Positions 25,046 through 33,638 of a stretch of 64,000 bases of DNA are shown here, in pieces. Origin of the DNA: Blastococcus_B deserti (lineage in GTDB: Bacteria > Actinomycetota > Actinomycetes > Mycobacteriales > Geodermatophilaceae); assembly GCF_042682525.1 (NCBI RefSeq), contig NZ_JBHUHP010000010.1, positions 395,358-459,357 of the forward strand, in the 5' to 3' direction. The notes below the pieces were generated by a model that searched no databases, was not told where the DNA came from, and worked only from the letters and a program-made list of their open reading frames with translations. The stretch's first letter is position 1. Each line of letters starts with the position of its first letter. The translations under genes and the position numbers were made by a program.

Positions 25046-25660
25046 CTAGAAGCCCGCGCGGTCCACCTTGCGGTGGTACCGGTCGCCGAGCTTGCCGCCC
25101 AGCACGGCTCCGAGCAGCGTCACCAGGAGCACCGCGACCAGGGCGATGATGCCGCCGGTCGTGGCGGTGCCCTCGTCGATCGGGATGCGGGGCAGATTCA
25201 GCTGCTGCAGCACGTTGTACTGCGCCCCGAACACCAGGCCGGCGCCGGCCAGTGCGAGCACGACGATCAGACCGATGACCCAGACGGCGACGCCCTGGCG
25301 GGCGCCGTCGAACCTGGCCATCCGGCCGGCGACGTACCCCCCGGCCAGATAGGCGAGGAAGAGCACCACCAGCAGGACGACGCCGCCGACGACGCCGATC
25401 GTGTCGGCCTCCTGCGCCGCCTCGTCGGCGGACGGGACGCCCTGGGTGAGCCCGACGGCGACGCCGGCCGCGCTCAGCAGGGCGACCAGCAGGACGGCGA
25501 GGCCGTTGGCCGACAGCCAGCCGAAGAAGGCGGCACCCCACTTGATGCCGCCGTAGCGGGAGCGCTGGGCGTCGACGGCGTCGCGGGCTGCCCCCTTGGT
25601 CGGGTGGGCGCCCTCGGCGGGGATGCCGTGGCGGCCGCTGGTGGGCTCTGACGTGGACAT
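25046..25660 (-). CDS. Membrane protein with four predicted spans
   Basis: A 204-aa protein whose first 40 residues are polar and cytoplasmic, followed by hydrophobic stretches around 43-68, 88-112, 122-146 and 166-188. GGYVAGRMARFDGARQG in the loop resembles small actinobacterial and cyanobacterial YrzE-like proteins that carry glycine-rich AGGYVAGR motifs. No enzyme motif is seen. It is probably cotranscribed with the PRC-barrel protein upstream, separated by 94 bases. Confidence 0.6.
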   Translation of the reverse strand: MSTSEPTSGRHGIPAEGAHPTKGAARDAVDAQRSRYGGIKWGAAFFGWLSANGLAVLLVALLSAAGVAVGLTQGVPSADEAAQEADTIGVVGGVVLLVVLFLAYLAGGYVAGRMARFDGARQGVAVWVIGLIVVLALAGAGLVFGAQYNVLQQLNLPRIPIDEGTATTGGIIALVAVLLVTLLGAVLGGKLGDRYHRKVDRAGF

Positions 25661-25754
25661 GGGGCGCTCCAGGGGGAGGAGGCCGGCGGGTCGCCGGACG
25701 GGCGGGCGGGTCGCCGGCGCGGCCGGGAGCTGGTCCCGGCCGCGCCGGAGAAGG

Positions 25755-26558
25755 TCACGAGCGACGCACTCCGGCGTCGGCGTCGAGCTCGATCTGCTCC
25801 TTGCGGACGCCTTCGGTGACCGTCTGCTGCTCGGTGACCGTCTCGGTGTCCAGGCGTACCCGCTCGACCGGCACCGTCTCCTTCGCGACCACCGGCCGCT
25901 CCGCGTGCAGGACGACCTCGTGCTCCTCCTCGGAGATCGCCGGGCCGTCGAGGGCGTTGCCCACGTTGGCGTCGGTGATCGGCTCGCGCTCGACGCGGAT
26001 CTCCTCGTGCGCCACCGGCACCGTCCGGGTGACGTTCTCGGTGACGACGTACTTGCGCAGCCGCGCCCGGCCGGTCTCCACGCGCTGGGTGCCGACCCGC
26101 AGGTGCTCCTCGGAGCGGGTCATCGCGTCGTCGGTCGTCGGACCCGAGGTGTCGCGGCCCACGGTGCCGTGCCCGACGGTGTCAGCGGTCGTGGTGTCAG
26201 CGGTCGTGGTGTCAGCGGTCGTGGTGTCCGCCACGGGGGCGCTGGTGTCGGCCTCGAGTCCGTAGTAGCGGTAGAGCTCGGACTCCTCGGCGGGGGAGAG
26301 GTGACCGTCGGTGCCGATGTGCGGCGCGTTCTTGACCGTCTCCTTGTCGTACGGGACGCGGAGGTCGTCGCCGGTCAGATCGGCCTGCGCCAACGGGACG
26401 AAGGCCTCCTTCGTGCCGAACAGGCCGGTGCGCACGGTGGCCCACTCGGGGCGGCCTGTCTCGTCGTCGAGGTAGACCTCGCCGACGGTGCCGAGCTTGC
26501 CGTCCGGGCCGACGGCCGTGCTGCCGATGACGGCGGTCAGTTGCTGTGCGGTGATCAT
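25755..26558 (-). CDS. PRC-barrel and DUF2382 domain stress protein
   Basis: A 267-aa protein with a PRC-barrel at the N-terminus (residues 10-75, GTVGEVYLDDETGRPEWATVRTG positions) and a DUF2382 domain at the C-terminus (residues 145-260), where LRKYVVTENVTRTVPVAHEE and ERVRLDTETVTEQQTV repeat the E-x-V-x-V pattern of this family. A TTTAD-repeat linker connects them. Such proteins are common in radiation- and desiccation-tolerant actinobacteria and are usually regarded as stress or RNA-binding proteins without an assigned activity. GAGCGCGC lies before the ATG. Confidence 0.8.
   Translation of the reverse strand: MITAQQLTAVIGSTAVGPDGKLGTVGEVYLDDETGRPEWATVRTGLFGTKEAFVPLAQADLTGDDLRVPYDKETVKNAPHIGTDGHLSPAEESELYRYYGLEADTSAPVADTTTADTTTADTTTADTVGHGTVGRDTSGPTTDDAMTRSEEHLRVGTQRVETGRARLRKYVVTENVTRTVPVAHEEIRVEREPITDANVGNALDGPAISEEEHEVVLHAERPVVAKETVPVERVRLDTETVTEQQTVTEGVRKEQIELDADAGVRRS
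26181..26225 (-). repeat. Three 15-bp tandem repeats in the DUF2382 gene linker
   Basis: Three identical copies of GTCAGCGGTCGTGGT (plus strand) encode the TTTAD-type linker on the minus strand. Perfect identity points to recent slippage; the copy number may vary between strains. Confidence 0.9.
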
Positions 26559-26654
26559 GCGCGCGCTCCTCGCGGGGGTCAGGGCTGGGGATAGCGGTGC
26601 CTCGCCGGGGGCAGTGCTCCACGGCGGACGGCCGTTCCAGGCGATGCCCCGCGA

Positions 26655-26671
26655 TTTACGTTGTAAACAAC
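26655..26671. promoter_or_regulatory. Overlapping palindromes, possible TetR operator
   Basis: TTTAC-GTT-GTAAA (26655-26667) and GTTGT-AA-ACAAC (26660-26671) overlap in the interval between the TetR-family gene and the start of the PRC-barrel gene, about 100 bases upstream of the latter. AT-rich palindromes are rare in this GC-rich segment, and sites of this form are frequent targets of TetR-type repressors. Binding by the neighbouring regulator is inference. Confidence 0.4.
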
Positions 26672-26672
26672 C

Positions 26673-26692
26673 GATCGGCGTGTCCGCCGATC
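26673..26692 (-). terminator. Hairpin at the end of the TetR-family gene
   Basis: GATCGGCG-TGTC-CGCCGATC is a perfect 8-bp stem with a four-base loop that begins at the stop codon of the TetR-family gene. No U tract follows, as is common for actinobacterial terminators. Confidence 0.55.
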
Positions 26693-27485
26693 AGCTGCGG
26701 GAGTCGCCCCTGCGCGGCGTCCGGCCCTCGCGGCGCACCACCTCCAGGCGCTCCAGCAGGTTCTCCAGCGCCTCCTCGAACTCCGCGGCGGACTCGTCGA
26801 GGGAGAGCAGCGGCTCCAGCCGGACGACGGTCGGGTACTCGCCGAGGTCGGTGGTGGCCACGGCCTGCGGCACGCCGTCGGCCTGGTCCTCCGGGCTGAT
26901 CCGCACGCCCTTCTGGGACACCTCCAGGAGCAGATGACCGAGCAGGAAGCTCGAGTACGCCCGGTAGGCCGCTACCGCCGAGGCCTCGGTGAACCCGCTG
27001 TCGAGCAGTGCGTCCAGGAAGGACTCCACCCATCGGAGGCTGCGCAGCGGCGGCCGCACCCAGGGGGCGGCCGGCGGGCGGGTCGCCACCAGCGGGAACA
27101 CCTCGGGATGGGCCAGCGCGATCCGGCGCACCCCGTGCGCCAGGCGCTGCAGGTAGTCCTGCCATCCGTGGGAGGCGGCGAGGTGGACGTCGGGGTCGCC
27201 GTACAGCTCGTCGACGACGGCCTCGACGACGCCGTCCAGGAGGTTCTCCCTGCTGGGCACGTAGCGGTACAGGGCCATGGCCTCGACGCCGAGGTAGGCG
27301 CCGAGCCGCCGCATCGTCAGGGCGTGCAGGCCCTCGTGGTCGATGAACTCCACCGCGGCGCCGAGCACCCGCCGCCGGTCGAGCGAGCCGCGCCCGCCTC
27401 CGGCCGGCGCCGCGGGGAGCACGCTCGCGGCCCCGCCGCGCCCCTCGGGACTGTCGGGATCGGCGCCCTGGTCCGGCCTGCTCAT
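26691..27485 (-). CDS. TetR/AcrR-family transcriptional regulator
   Basis: A 264-aa regulator. Helix-turn-helix at residues about 45-90: RRRVLGAAVEFIDHEG, LTMRRLGAYLGVEAMALYRYVPSREN. The remainder is an all-helical ligand-binding domain of the TetR_C_1 type (APWVRPPLRSLRWVESFLDALL). GGGAGCGGGGC precedes the ATG. It is divergent from the nitrate reductase operon; it could control that, the PRC-barrel gene, or neither. Confidence 0.85.
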   Translation of the reverse strand: MSRPDQGADPDSPEGRGGAASVLPAAPAGGGRGSLDRRRVLGAAVEFIDHEGLHALTMRRLGAYLGVEAMALYRYVPSRENLLDGVVEAVVDELYGDPDVHLAASHGWQDYLQRLAHGVRRIALAHPEVFPLVATRPPAAPWVRPPLRSLRWVESFLDALLDSGFTEASAVAAYRAYSSFLLGHLLLEVSQKGVRISPEDQADGVPQAVATTDLGEYPTVVRLEPLLSLDESAAEFEEALENLLERLEVVRREGRTPRRGDSRS

Positions 27486-27562
27486 GCCCCGCTCCCTCGC
27501 GCCGCCGGCGTCTGTGGGGTCATCGTGCGCCGCGCCCGGCGCACAGGAGCGGTCGGGCCGGT

Positions 27563-27578
27563 GTGAGTTCCTCGGAAC
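27563..27578 (+). promoter_or_regulatory. GTGAG-N6-GGAAC motif upstream of the nitrate reductase gene
   Basis: GTGAG TTCCTC GGAAC ends 55 bases before the ATG chosen for the reductase. The same motif with the same distance precedes narK (34782-34797). It resembles half of the GlnR box (gTnAC-n6-GaAAC), with one base off in the first half. It may be the site of GlnR or of the NnaR-like regulator encoded at 36933. Confidence 0.5.
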
Positions 27579-27633
27579 CCAGCGTTGACGCCGGTGCCCA
27601 CGATGGGAAATGCCGGCCGCAGACCCTCGGTGC

Positions 27634-30219
27634 ATGCCCGCAGCCGCCGCCCCGCAGTCGCCGGGCCGGGGTGCCGGCTCGACCCGGACGACGCTGACCC
27701 ACTGCCCGTACTGCTCCCTGCAGTGCGGCATGGACGTGACCGCCGGCGATCGTCCGGCCACCCTCGTGCCCGCCGACTTCCCGACCAACAGGGGCGGGCT
27801 GTGCTCGAAGGGCTGGTCGTCCACCGAGCTGCTCGACCACCCCGAGCGGCTGCTCCGCCCCCTGGTCCGCAGCACGCCGGGCGACCGCACCAGCCCCCTG
27901 GTCGAGGCCACGTGGGACGACGCGCTGGGCCGGCTGGTGGCGGCGATCGAGCGCACCCAGGCCCGGTACGGGCGCGACGCCGTCGGGTGCTTCGGCGGCG
28001 GGTCGCTGACCAACGAGCAGGCCTACCAGTTCGGCAAGTTCGCCCGGGTGGCCCTGCGTACCAGCGCCATCGACTACAACGGGCGTTTCTGCATGTCCTC
28101 GGCGGCGGGCGCCGCCAACCGGGCCTTCGGGCTGGACCGGGGGATGCCGTTCCCGCTGTCCGACATCGCCGACGCCGACGTCGTCGTCCTGGTGGGCAGC
28201 AATCCGGCCGACACGATGCCGCCGGCGATGCAGTACTTCGACGTGGGCCGCGCGCGGGGGGCGAAGCATTTCGTCGTCGACCCTCGCCGCACCAACACCG
28301 CGAGGAACGCCGAGCTGCACCTGCAGCCGCTGCCCGGCACCGACCTGGCCCTGGCCAACGGGCTGCTGCACATCGCGATCGCCGAAGGACTGGTCGACGA
28401 GGAGTACGTGGCCGCCCGCACCACCGGGTTCGAGGAGGTCAAGGCGGGCGTTGCCGCCTACTGGCCCGACCGCGTCGAGCGGATCACCGGCGTGCCCGTC
28501 GCCGGCCAGCGGCGCACCGTCCTCGCTCTGGCCCGGGCGGAGCGGGCCATCGTCCTGACCGCCCGCGGCGCCGAGCAGCACCGCAGCGGCACCGACACCG
28601 CCCAGGCCTGGATCAACCTCGCGCTCGCCCTCGGCCTGCCCGGCCGCCCGGGCAGCGGATGGGGCACCGTCACGGGGCAGGGCAACGGGCAGGGCGGCCG
28701 CGAGCACGGGCAGAAGGCCGACCAGCTCCCGGGCTACCGGTCGCTGAGCGACCCGGCCGCCCGGGCGCACGTCGCCGCCGTCTGGGGCGTCGACCCCGAC
28801 GACCTGCCCGTGCCCGGCCGCTCGGCGTTCGAGCTGCTCGACGCCCTCGGCACCGACGGGGGAGTGCGCACCCTGCTGGTCCTCGCGTCCAACGTGGCGG
28901 TCAGCGCGCCCGACGCCCGGCGGGTCATCAGCCGCCTCGGCGACCTGGACTTCCTCGCCGTCAGCGACTTCTTCCTCTCTGAGACCGCCGAGCTCGCCGA
29001 CGTCGTCCTGCCCAGCGCCATGTGGGCGGAGGAGGACGGCACCATGACCAACGTCGAGGGGCGCGTCGTCCGGCGGCGGAAGGCGCTCGACCCGCCCGCC
29101 GGCGTCCCCGACGACCTGCAGCTCCTGGCCACGCTGGCCGAGCGGCTGGGCGCCGGGCGGCACTTCATCGGCGATCCGGAGACCGTCTTCCAGGAGCTCC
29201 GCCGGGCGAGCGCCGGCGGCCCCGCCGACTACTCGGGCATCAGCTACCGCCGCATCGACGACGAGCAGGGCGTCTTCTGGCCCTGCCCCACCGACGAGCA
29301 CCCCGGCACGCCGCGGCTGTTCACCGAGCGCTTCGCCACCCCCGACGGCCGGGCGCGGTTCCTGCGGGTCGAGCACGTCGACGCCTCCGAGCGCCCCGAC
29401 GCCGACTTCCCCTATGTCCTGACCACCGGCCGGGTGCTTGCCCAGTACCAGTCGGGCACGCAGACCCGGCGCGCCCGCAGCCTGCAGATGGTCGCTCCCA
29501 CACCCCGCGCGGAGCTGCACCCCGACCTGGCCCGGCGGCTGGGGATCGGCCCCGACGACGTCGTGGAGCTGACCACCCGCCGGGGCCGCGCCCGCTTCCA
29601 CGCGCTGGTCACCGACACCGTCCGGCCCGACGTGGTCTTCGCGCCCTTCCACTGGGGCGGCGGCTCGAGCGCCAACGCCCTCACCGACGCCGCGCTGGAC
29701 CCCACCAGCCGGATGCCCGCCTTCAAGGTCTGCGCGGTCGCCGTCGCCCGCGTCGAGGGTCCGACGGAACTGATCCCGCCGCCGTCCGCCGCCAGCCAGC
29801 CCCGACCGAGGCCGCACGAGCAGCCGACCGCCCCCGAACCCCGCACCCCCACCCGGAAGAGGAGCACCCGCGTGAAGAGCACCCCACGCTTCCTGCAAGG
29901 CGTCTTCCCGATCGCCGGTGAGGGCCTGGCCAAGCCCGGCCCGATCGACGCCGCGCTGCGTTACACGGTCCCGCACGGGCGGTCGGCCCAGGCGCTGTAC
30001 TTCCGCGGGGGCAACTCCACCGGCGAGCTGGTCTACGTGCTGCTGCTCCGCGACGGCGAGCCGATGCGCTGGTTCCCCATCGGGGCGAGGAGCGACAACC
30101 ACGTTCCGCTGCGGGTGGTCGAGGACCTGCCCGGCGGCACCGTGGTCGAGCTGCACGCGGCGGCGCCGGAGGGCGTCACGGGCGAGCTCGTCGTCGACCT
30201 GGGGCTGGTGGAGGTCTGA
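27634..30219 (+). CDS. narB: Assimilatory nitrate reductase catalytic subunit with C-terminal extra domain
   Basis: An 861-aa molybdopterin oxidoreductase. Cysteines 24, 27, 31 and 57 (CPYCSLQC...GLCSKGW) bind the N-terminal 4Fe-4S cluster; LVGSNPADTMPP, DPRRTNTARNAELHL and GTVTGQGNGQGGREHGQK are typical of Nas/NarB reductases, as is the C-terminal molydopterin-dinucleotide domain (YVLTTGRVLAQYQSGTQTRR). A proline-rich linker then leads to about 115 extra residues of unknown fold. I chose 27634 over the ATG at 27610 because the upstream motif then has the same distance as at narK. It reduces nitrate to nitrite for nirBD, one base overlap downstream. Confidence 0.9.
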   Translation: MPAAAAPQSPGRGAGSTRTTLTHCPYCSLQCGMDVTAGDRPATLVPADFPTNRGGLCSKGWSSTELLDHPERLLRPLVRSTPGDRTSPLVEATWDDALGRLVAAIERTQARYGRDAVGCFGGGSLTNEQAYQFGKFARVALRTSAIDYNGRFCMSSAAGAANRAFGLDRGMPFPLSDIADADVVVLVGSNPADTMPPAMQYFDVGRARGAKHFVVDPRRTNTARNAELHLQPLPGTDLALANGLLHIAIAEGLVDEEYVAARTTGFEEVKAGVAAYWPDRVERITGVPVAGQRRTVLALARAERAIVLTARGAEQHRSGTDTAQAWINLALALGLPGRPGSGWGTVTGQGNGQGGREHGQKADQLPGYRSLSDPAARAHVAAVWGVDPDDLPVPGRSAFELLDALGTDGGVRTLLVLASNVAVSAPDARRVISRLGDLDFLAVSDFFLSETAELADVVLPSAMWAEEDGTMTNVEGRVVRRRKALDPPAGVPDDLQLLATLAERLGAGRHFIGDPETVFQELRRASAGGPADYSGISYRRIDDEQGVFWPCPTDEHPGTPRLFTERFATPDGRARFLRVEHVDASERPDADFPYVLTTGRVLAQYQSGTQTRRARSLQMVAPTPRAELHPDLARRLGIGPDDVVELTTRRGRARFHALVTDTVRPDVVFAPFHWGGGSSANALTDAALDPTSRMPAFKVCAVAVARVEGPTELIPPPSAASQPRPRPHEQPTAPEPRTPTRKRSTRVKSTPRFLQGVFPIAGEGLAKPGPIDAALRYTVPHGRSAQALYFRGGNSTGELVYVLLLRDGEPMRWFPIGARSDNHVPLRVVEDLPGGTVVELHAAAPEGVTGELVVDLGLVEV
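29859..29874 (+). promoter_or_regulatory. Internal ribosome-binding site and GTG inside the nitrate reductase gene
   Basis: GAGGAG, seven bases of spacer (CACCCGC) and an in-frame GTG at 29872. This is as good as any start in the window. It lies at the end of the proline-rich linker, exactly where the extra C-terminal domain (KSTPRFLQGVFPIAGEG onward) begins, and would yield a free protein of 115 aa ending at 30219. Confidence 0.55.
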
Positions 30220-32747
30220 TGACCGCGATCCTGGGTGGCCGCCCCGAAGGCCTGACCGCCCTGCACCTGGACGACGACCTGGACGCTCGCGGCCGCCTGG
30301 TCGTGGTCGGCAACGGCATGGCCGGTGCCCGCTTCGTCGAGGAGGTGCTCGAACGCGGCGGGGGCGACCAGTTCCGCATCACCGTCCTCGGTGACGAGCC
30401 GCACGGCAACTACAACCGGATCATGCTGTCGCCGGTCCTCGCCGGCGAGGAGGACGAGGACGACATCGTCCTCAACAGCCACGACTGGTACGCCGACAAC
30501 GGCGTGACCCTGCTCGCCGGTGTCCGGGCCGAGCGGATCGACACCGCGGCCAAGGTCGTCCACGCCGCCGACGGCACCGCCGTCCCGTACGACCACCTCG
30601 TCCTCGCCACCGGCAGCTACTCGTTCATCCCGCCCATGAAGGGCGTGCGCACCGACGACGGTGGCCTGCTCCCGGGCGTCCACGGCTTCCGCACGATCGA
30701 CGAGACGCGGGCGATGCTCGACGCCGTCGGCCGCTGCACGCGCGCCGTCGTCATGGGCGGCGGGCTGCTCGGGCTGGAGGCGGCCCGCGCGCTGCAGGGC
30801 CACGGGCTGCACGTCGAGCTGGTCCACGCCATGCCCCACCTGATGAACATGCAGCTCGACGCCGAGGCCGGGGCAATCCTCAAGCGGAGCGTCGAGTCGC
30901 TGGGCATCGCCGTCCACCTCGACGTCTTCGCCACCGAGGTGTTCGGCGACGGGCACGTCGAGGGCGTCGGCCTGGCCGACGGACGGCGGGTCGACGCCGA
31001 CCTGCTCGTCATAGCCGCCGGCGTGCGGCCCAACAGCGACATCGCCGTCCGCTCGGGGCTCGAGGTGGAGCGGGGCATCGTCGTCGACGACCAGCTGCGC
31101 ACCGACGACCCCGACGTCTACGCCATCGGCGAGTGCGCCCAGCACCGTGGCGAGGTGTACGGCCTGGTCGCCCCGGCGTGGGAGCACGCGAAGGTGCTGG
31201 CCGACGTCCTGACCGGCACCGACCCGGACGCCGGGTACCACGGCAGCCGGACGGCGACCAAGCTGAAGGTCGCCGGCGTGGACGTCGCCGTCATGGGGAT
31301 CAACGGCCCCGAGCGCGACGACGACGAGTTCCTCGTCATCTCCGAGCCCAGGCGCGGGGTGCACCTCTCGGTGGTCATCCGCGACGACGAGCTCGTCGGC
31401 GCCACCCTCCTCGGTGACACCCGCAAGGTCGCCTTCCTGACCCAGGCCTTCGACCACGGCTCGCCGCTGCCCGAGGAGCGCATCCGGCTGCTGGTCGACC
31501 TGTCGGACGGCGCGGCGGAGGTGGGCGTCGCCGACATGCCCGCCGACTCGCAGGTCTGCAACTGCAACGGGGTCTCGAAGGGCGACCTCTGCGGCGCGGT
31601 CGCCGGCGGCTGCAGCAGCGTCGGAGAGGTCATGGACCGCACCCGCGCCGGCAAGGGGTGTGGCTCCTGCAAGTCGCTGGTCAGGCAGATCGTCGAGTGG
31701 GCCGCCGACGGCGACCTCGCCGAGGACCCGGCCGCGTCGTACTACGTGCCGGGTGTCCCGATGCCCAAGCCCGAGCTCATCAGAGCCATCCGCGAGCACG
31801 ACCTGCGCAGCGTGTCGGCCGTCTTCGCGGAGCTCGCCCCTGGCGGGCAGGAGGACGCGAGGTCGAAGATGGGCCTGACCTCGCTCCTCAAGATGATCTG
31901 GGGCCAGGACCACCTGCCCGAGAAGGACGCCGAGTTCGTCAACGACCGCGTCCACGGCAACATCCAGCGCGACGGCACCTTCTCCGTCGTCCCGCAGATG
32001 AAGGGCGGCGTCACCACCCCGGCCCAGCTGCGCCGGATCGCCGACGTCGCGGAGAAGTACGAGGTCCCGATGGTCAAGGTGACCGGCGGCCAGCGGATCG
32101 ACCTGCTCGGCGTCCGCAAGGAGGACCTGCCGGCGATGTGGGCCGACCTCGGCATGCCGTCGGGGCACGCCTACGGCAAGAGCTTCCGCACCGTGAAGAC
32201 CTGTGTCGGCAGCGACTTCTGCCGGTTCGGGCTCGGCGACTCCACCCAGCTCGGCATCGACCTCGAGACGCGGTTCCAGGGCATCGAGAGCCCGGCGAAG
32301 ATGAAGCTCGCCGTCGTGGGCTGCCCGCGCAACTGCGCCGAGGCCTACGTGAAGGACGTCGGCGTCGTGGCCGTCGGCAACGGCAGGTGGGAGGTCTACG
32401 TCGGCGGCGCCGCCGGGGCCAGCGTCCGCAAGGGCGACCTGCTGGCCACCGTCGACTCGCCCGAGGCCGTGATCACGCTGGCCGGCCGGTTCATGCAGTA
32501 CTACCGCGAGAACGCGAACTGGCTGGAGCGCACCTACGACTTCGTGCCGCGGATCGGGCTGGAGAGGATCCAGCAGGTGCTGCTCGAGGACAGCGAGGGC
32601 ATCGTCGCCGATCTCGACTCGCGTCTACAGCGCTCCATCGACGCCTACGTGGACCCCTGGGGCCAGGACGGCAGGCAGCCGGCGACGCCAGGCCAGTTCC
32701 GCCCGTCCCTGCCGCTGATCGACCTGCCGAAGGTGCCCGTCCGATGA
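30219..32747 (+). CDS. nirB: Assimilatory nitrite reductase [NAD(P)H], large subunit
   Basis: An 842-aa enzyme that reduces nitrite to ammonium in the cytoplasm. Layout: FAD/NAD(P)H domain (VVVGNGMAGARFVEE, ATGSYSFIP, VMGGGLLGLEAARAL), a BFD-type 2Fe-2S domain near residue 445 (CNCNGVSKGDLC...GCGSCK), a sulfite/nitrite reductase ferredoxin-like half-domain, and the sirohaem/4Fe-4S cysteines near 660-705 (TCVGSDFCRFG and GCPRNCAEAYVKD). The ATG overlaps the reductase stop by one base and the stop overlaps nirD (ATGA), so the three enzymes form one operon. Confidence 0.96.
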   Translation: MTAILGGRPEGLTALHLDDDLDARGRLVVVGNGMAGARFVEEVLERGGGDQFRITVLGDEPHGNYNRIMLSPVLAGEEDEDDIVLNSHDWYADNGVTLLAGVRAERIDTAAKVVHAADGTAVPYDHLVLATGSYSFIPPMKGVRTDDGGLLPGVHGFRTIDETRAMLDAVGRCTRAVVMGGGLLGLEAARALQGHGLHVELVHAMPHLMNMQLDAEAGAILKRSVESLGIAVHLDVFATEVFGDGHVEGVGLADGRRVDADLLVIAAGVRPNSDIAVRSGLEVERGIVVDDQLRTDDPDVYAIGECAQHRGEVYGLVAPAWEHAKVLADVLTGTDPDAGYHGSRTATKLKVAGVDVAVMGINGPERDDDEFLVISEPRRGVHLSVVIRDDELVGATLLGDTRKVAFLTQAFDHGSPLPEERIRLLVDLSDGAAEVGVADMPADSQVCNCNGVSKGDLCGAVAGGCSSVGEVMDRTRAGKGCGSCKSLVRQIVEWAADGDLAEDPAASYYVPGVPMPKPELIRAIREHDLRSVSAVFAELAPGGQEDARSKMGLTSLLKMIWGQDHLPEKDAEFVNDRVHGNIQRDGTFSVVPQMKGGVTTPAQLRRIADVAEKYEVPMVKVTGGQRIDLLGVRKEDLPAMWADLGMPSGHAYGKSFRTVKTCVGSDFCRFGLGDSTQLGIDLETRFQGIESPAKMKLAVVGCPRNCAEAYVKDVGVVAVGNGRWEVYVGGAAGASVRKGDLLATVDSPEAVITLAGRFMQYYRENANWLERTYDFVPRIGLERIQQVLLEDSEGIVADLDSRLQRSIDAYVDPWGQDGRQPATPGQFRPSLPLIDLPKVPVR

Positions 32748-33070
32748 GCCTGACCGACCTCGGGACGACGACCGAGCACCGCGTGGGCCGCGTGGAGGAG
32801 ATCCCGCCGGGGGAGGGGCGGGCGTTCGTCGCCGGCCGCACCCAGGTCGCGGTCTTCCGGCTGCGCGACGGGTCGCTGCACGCGACGCAGGCGGCCTGCC
32901 CGCACGCCGGTGGGCCGCTGGCCGACGGGCAGACCGACCCGAACGTGCTGATCTGCCCGCTGCACCTCTACGCCTACCGGTGGTCCGACGGCTCGTCGAC
33001 CGGCGGCGCCGCCCCCATCCGGGTCTTCCCCGTGCGCGAAGTGGGCGGCGACATCCTCGTCCAGGCCTGA
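32744..33070 (+). CDS. nirD: Assimilatory nitrite reductase, small (Rieske) subunit
   Basis: A 108-aa Rieske-fold subunit. The iron-sulfur ligands are C52 and H54 (CPHAGGPL) and C71 and H74 (CPLHLYAY). All four ligands are present, unlike some NirD proteins that have lost them. ATGA overlap with nirB. Hairpins follow the stop codon. Confidence 0.95.
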   Translation: MSLTDLGTTTEHRVGRVEEIPPGEGRAFVAGRTQVAVFRLRDGSLHATQAACPHAGGPLADGQTDPNVLICPLHLYAYRWSDGSSTGGAAPIRVFPVREVGGDILVQA

Positions 33071-33073
33071 GAG

Positions 33074-33131
33074 CAGCTTTCGCTACCGAGAGCTGCGCGA
33101 GGCACGCCGGCTTTCCGTACCGGAAGCTGGG
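33074..33131. terminator. Two similar hairpins between nirD and a convergent gene
   Basis: CAGCTTTCG-CTAC-CGAGAGCTG (33074-33095) and a second stem based on GGCTTTCCG-TAC-CGGAAGCTG (about 33109-33130). Both carry the core GCTTTC-N-GTACC/CTACC-GAAGC, so the second looks like a duplicate of the first. Placed between convergent stops at 33070 and 33132, they probably terminate transcription from both sides. Confidence 0.6.
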
Positions 33132-33575
33132 TCAGGCGGCGGGGACGACGACGGTCGCCTCGTGCGGACCGCCGCAGTCCTCGCTGCCTCCCACGCGGTG
33201 CCAGTCCAGATCGGCGTCGACCTCGGCCAGCTCCGTTCCGTCCGCGGCGAGCACCGTGACGACGACGGCGTCCGGCGCTGTCATGTCCAGCTGGAACACC
33301 TCGCGGCCTCTGCCCAGAGGCACGGTCAGCGCGTCCTCGTCCGTCGACGGCCCGTCCTCGTGGATGAGATATCCGCACCGGGACGAGCACTCGATGCGCA
33401 AGGACCCGCCCTCGAGCCGGGACCAGTCGTCGGCGAGCTCGACGACGAGGGCGTTGGACCAGCCGATCGCCGGGCACACGGTGCTCCCGCCCGCCGAGCA
33501 CGCCACGAACGCGAGCGCGGCCGCGACCACGCACCCGCCCAGGGCGATCCAGGATGTGGCCGGCTCCTCGTCCAT
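33132..33575 (-). CDS. Small secreted lipoprotein in the nitrate region
   Basis: A 147-aa protein, start at the ATG 33573-33575 chosen because it gives a compact lipoprotein signal with the lipobox FVAC (cysteine 26). The mature part is acidic with four further cysteines (TVCPAIGW, IECSSRCGYL, SEDCGGPH) and a beta-rich pattern. No family is recognised. It is convergent to nirBD and may have no link with nitrate. Confidence 0.55.
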   Translation of the reverse strand: MDEEPATSWIALGGCVVAAALAFVACSAGGSTVCPAIGWSNALVVELADDWSRLEGGSLRIECSSRCGYLIHEDGPSTDEDALTVPLGRGREVFQLDMTAPDAVVVTVLAADGTELAEVDADLDWHRVGGSEDCGGPHEATVVVPAA

Positions 33576-33638
33576 GCCGGTGACACGCTCCGGACGGCGC
33601 CGCGGACCCACGGGCGACCGGACCTCCGACGCCGGGAG

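Noticed and set aside
27610..27633. ATG at 27610 as start of the nitrate reductase
   Set aside because: It lies where the -10 region should be, lacks a ribosome-binding site, and the distance to the shared upstream motif agrees with narK only for the ATG at 27634.
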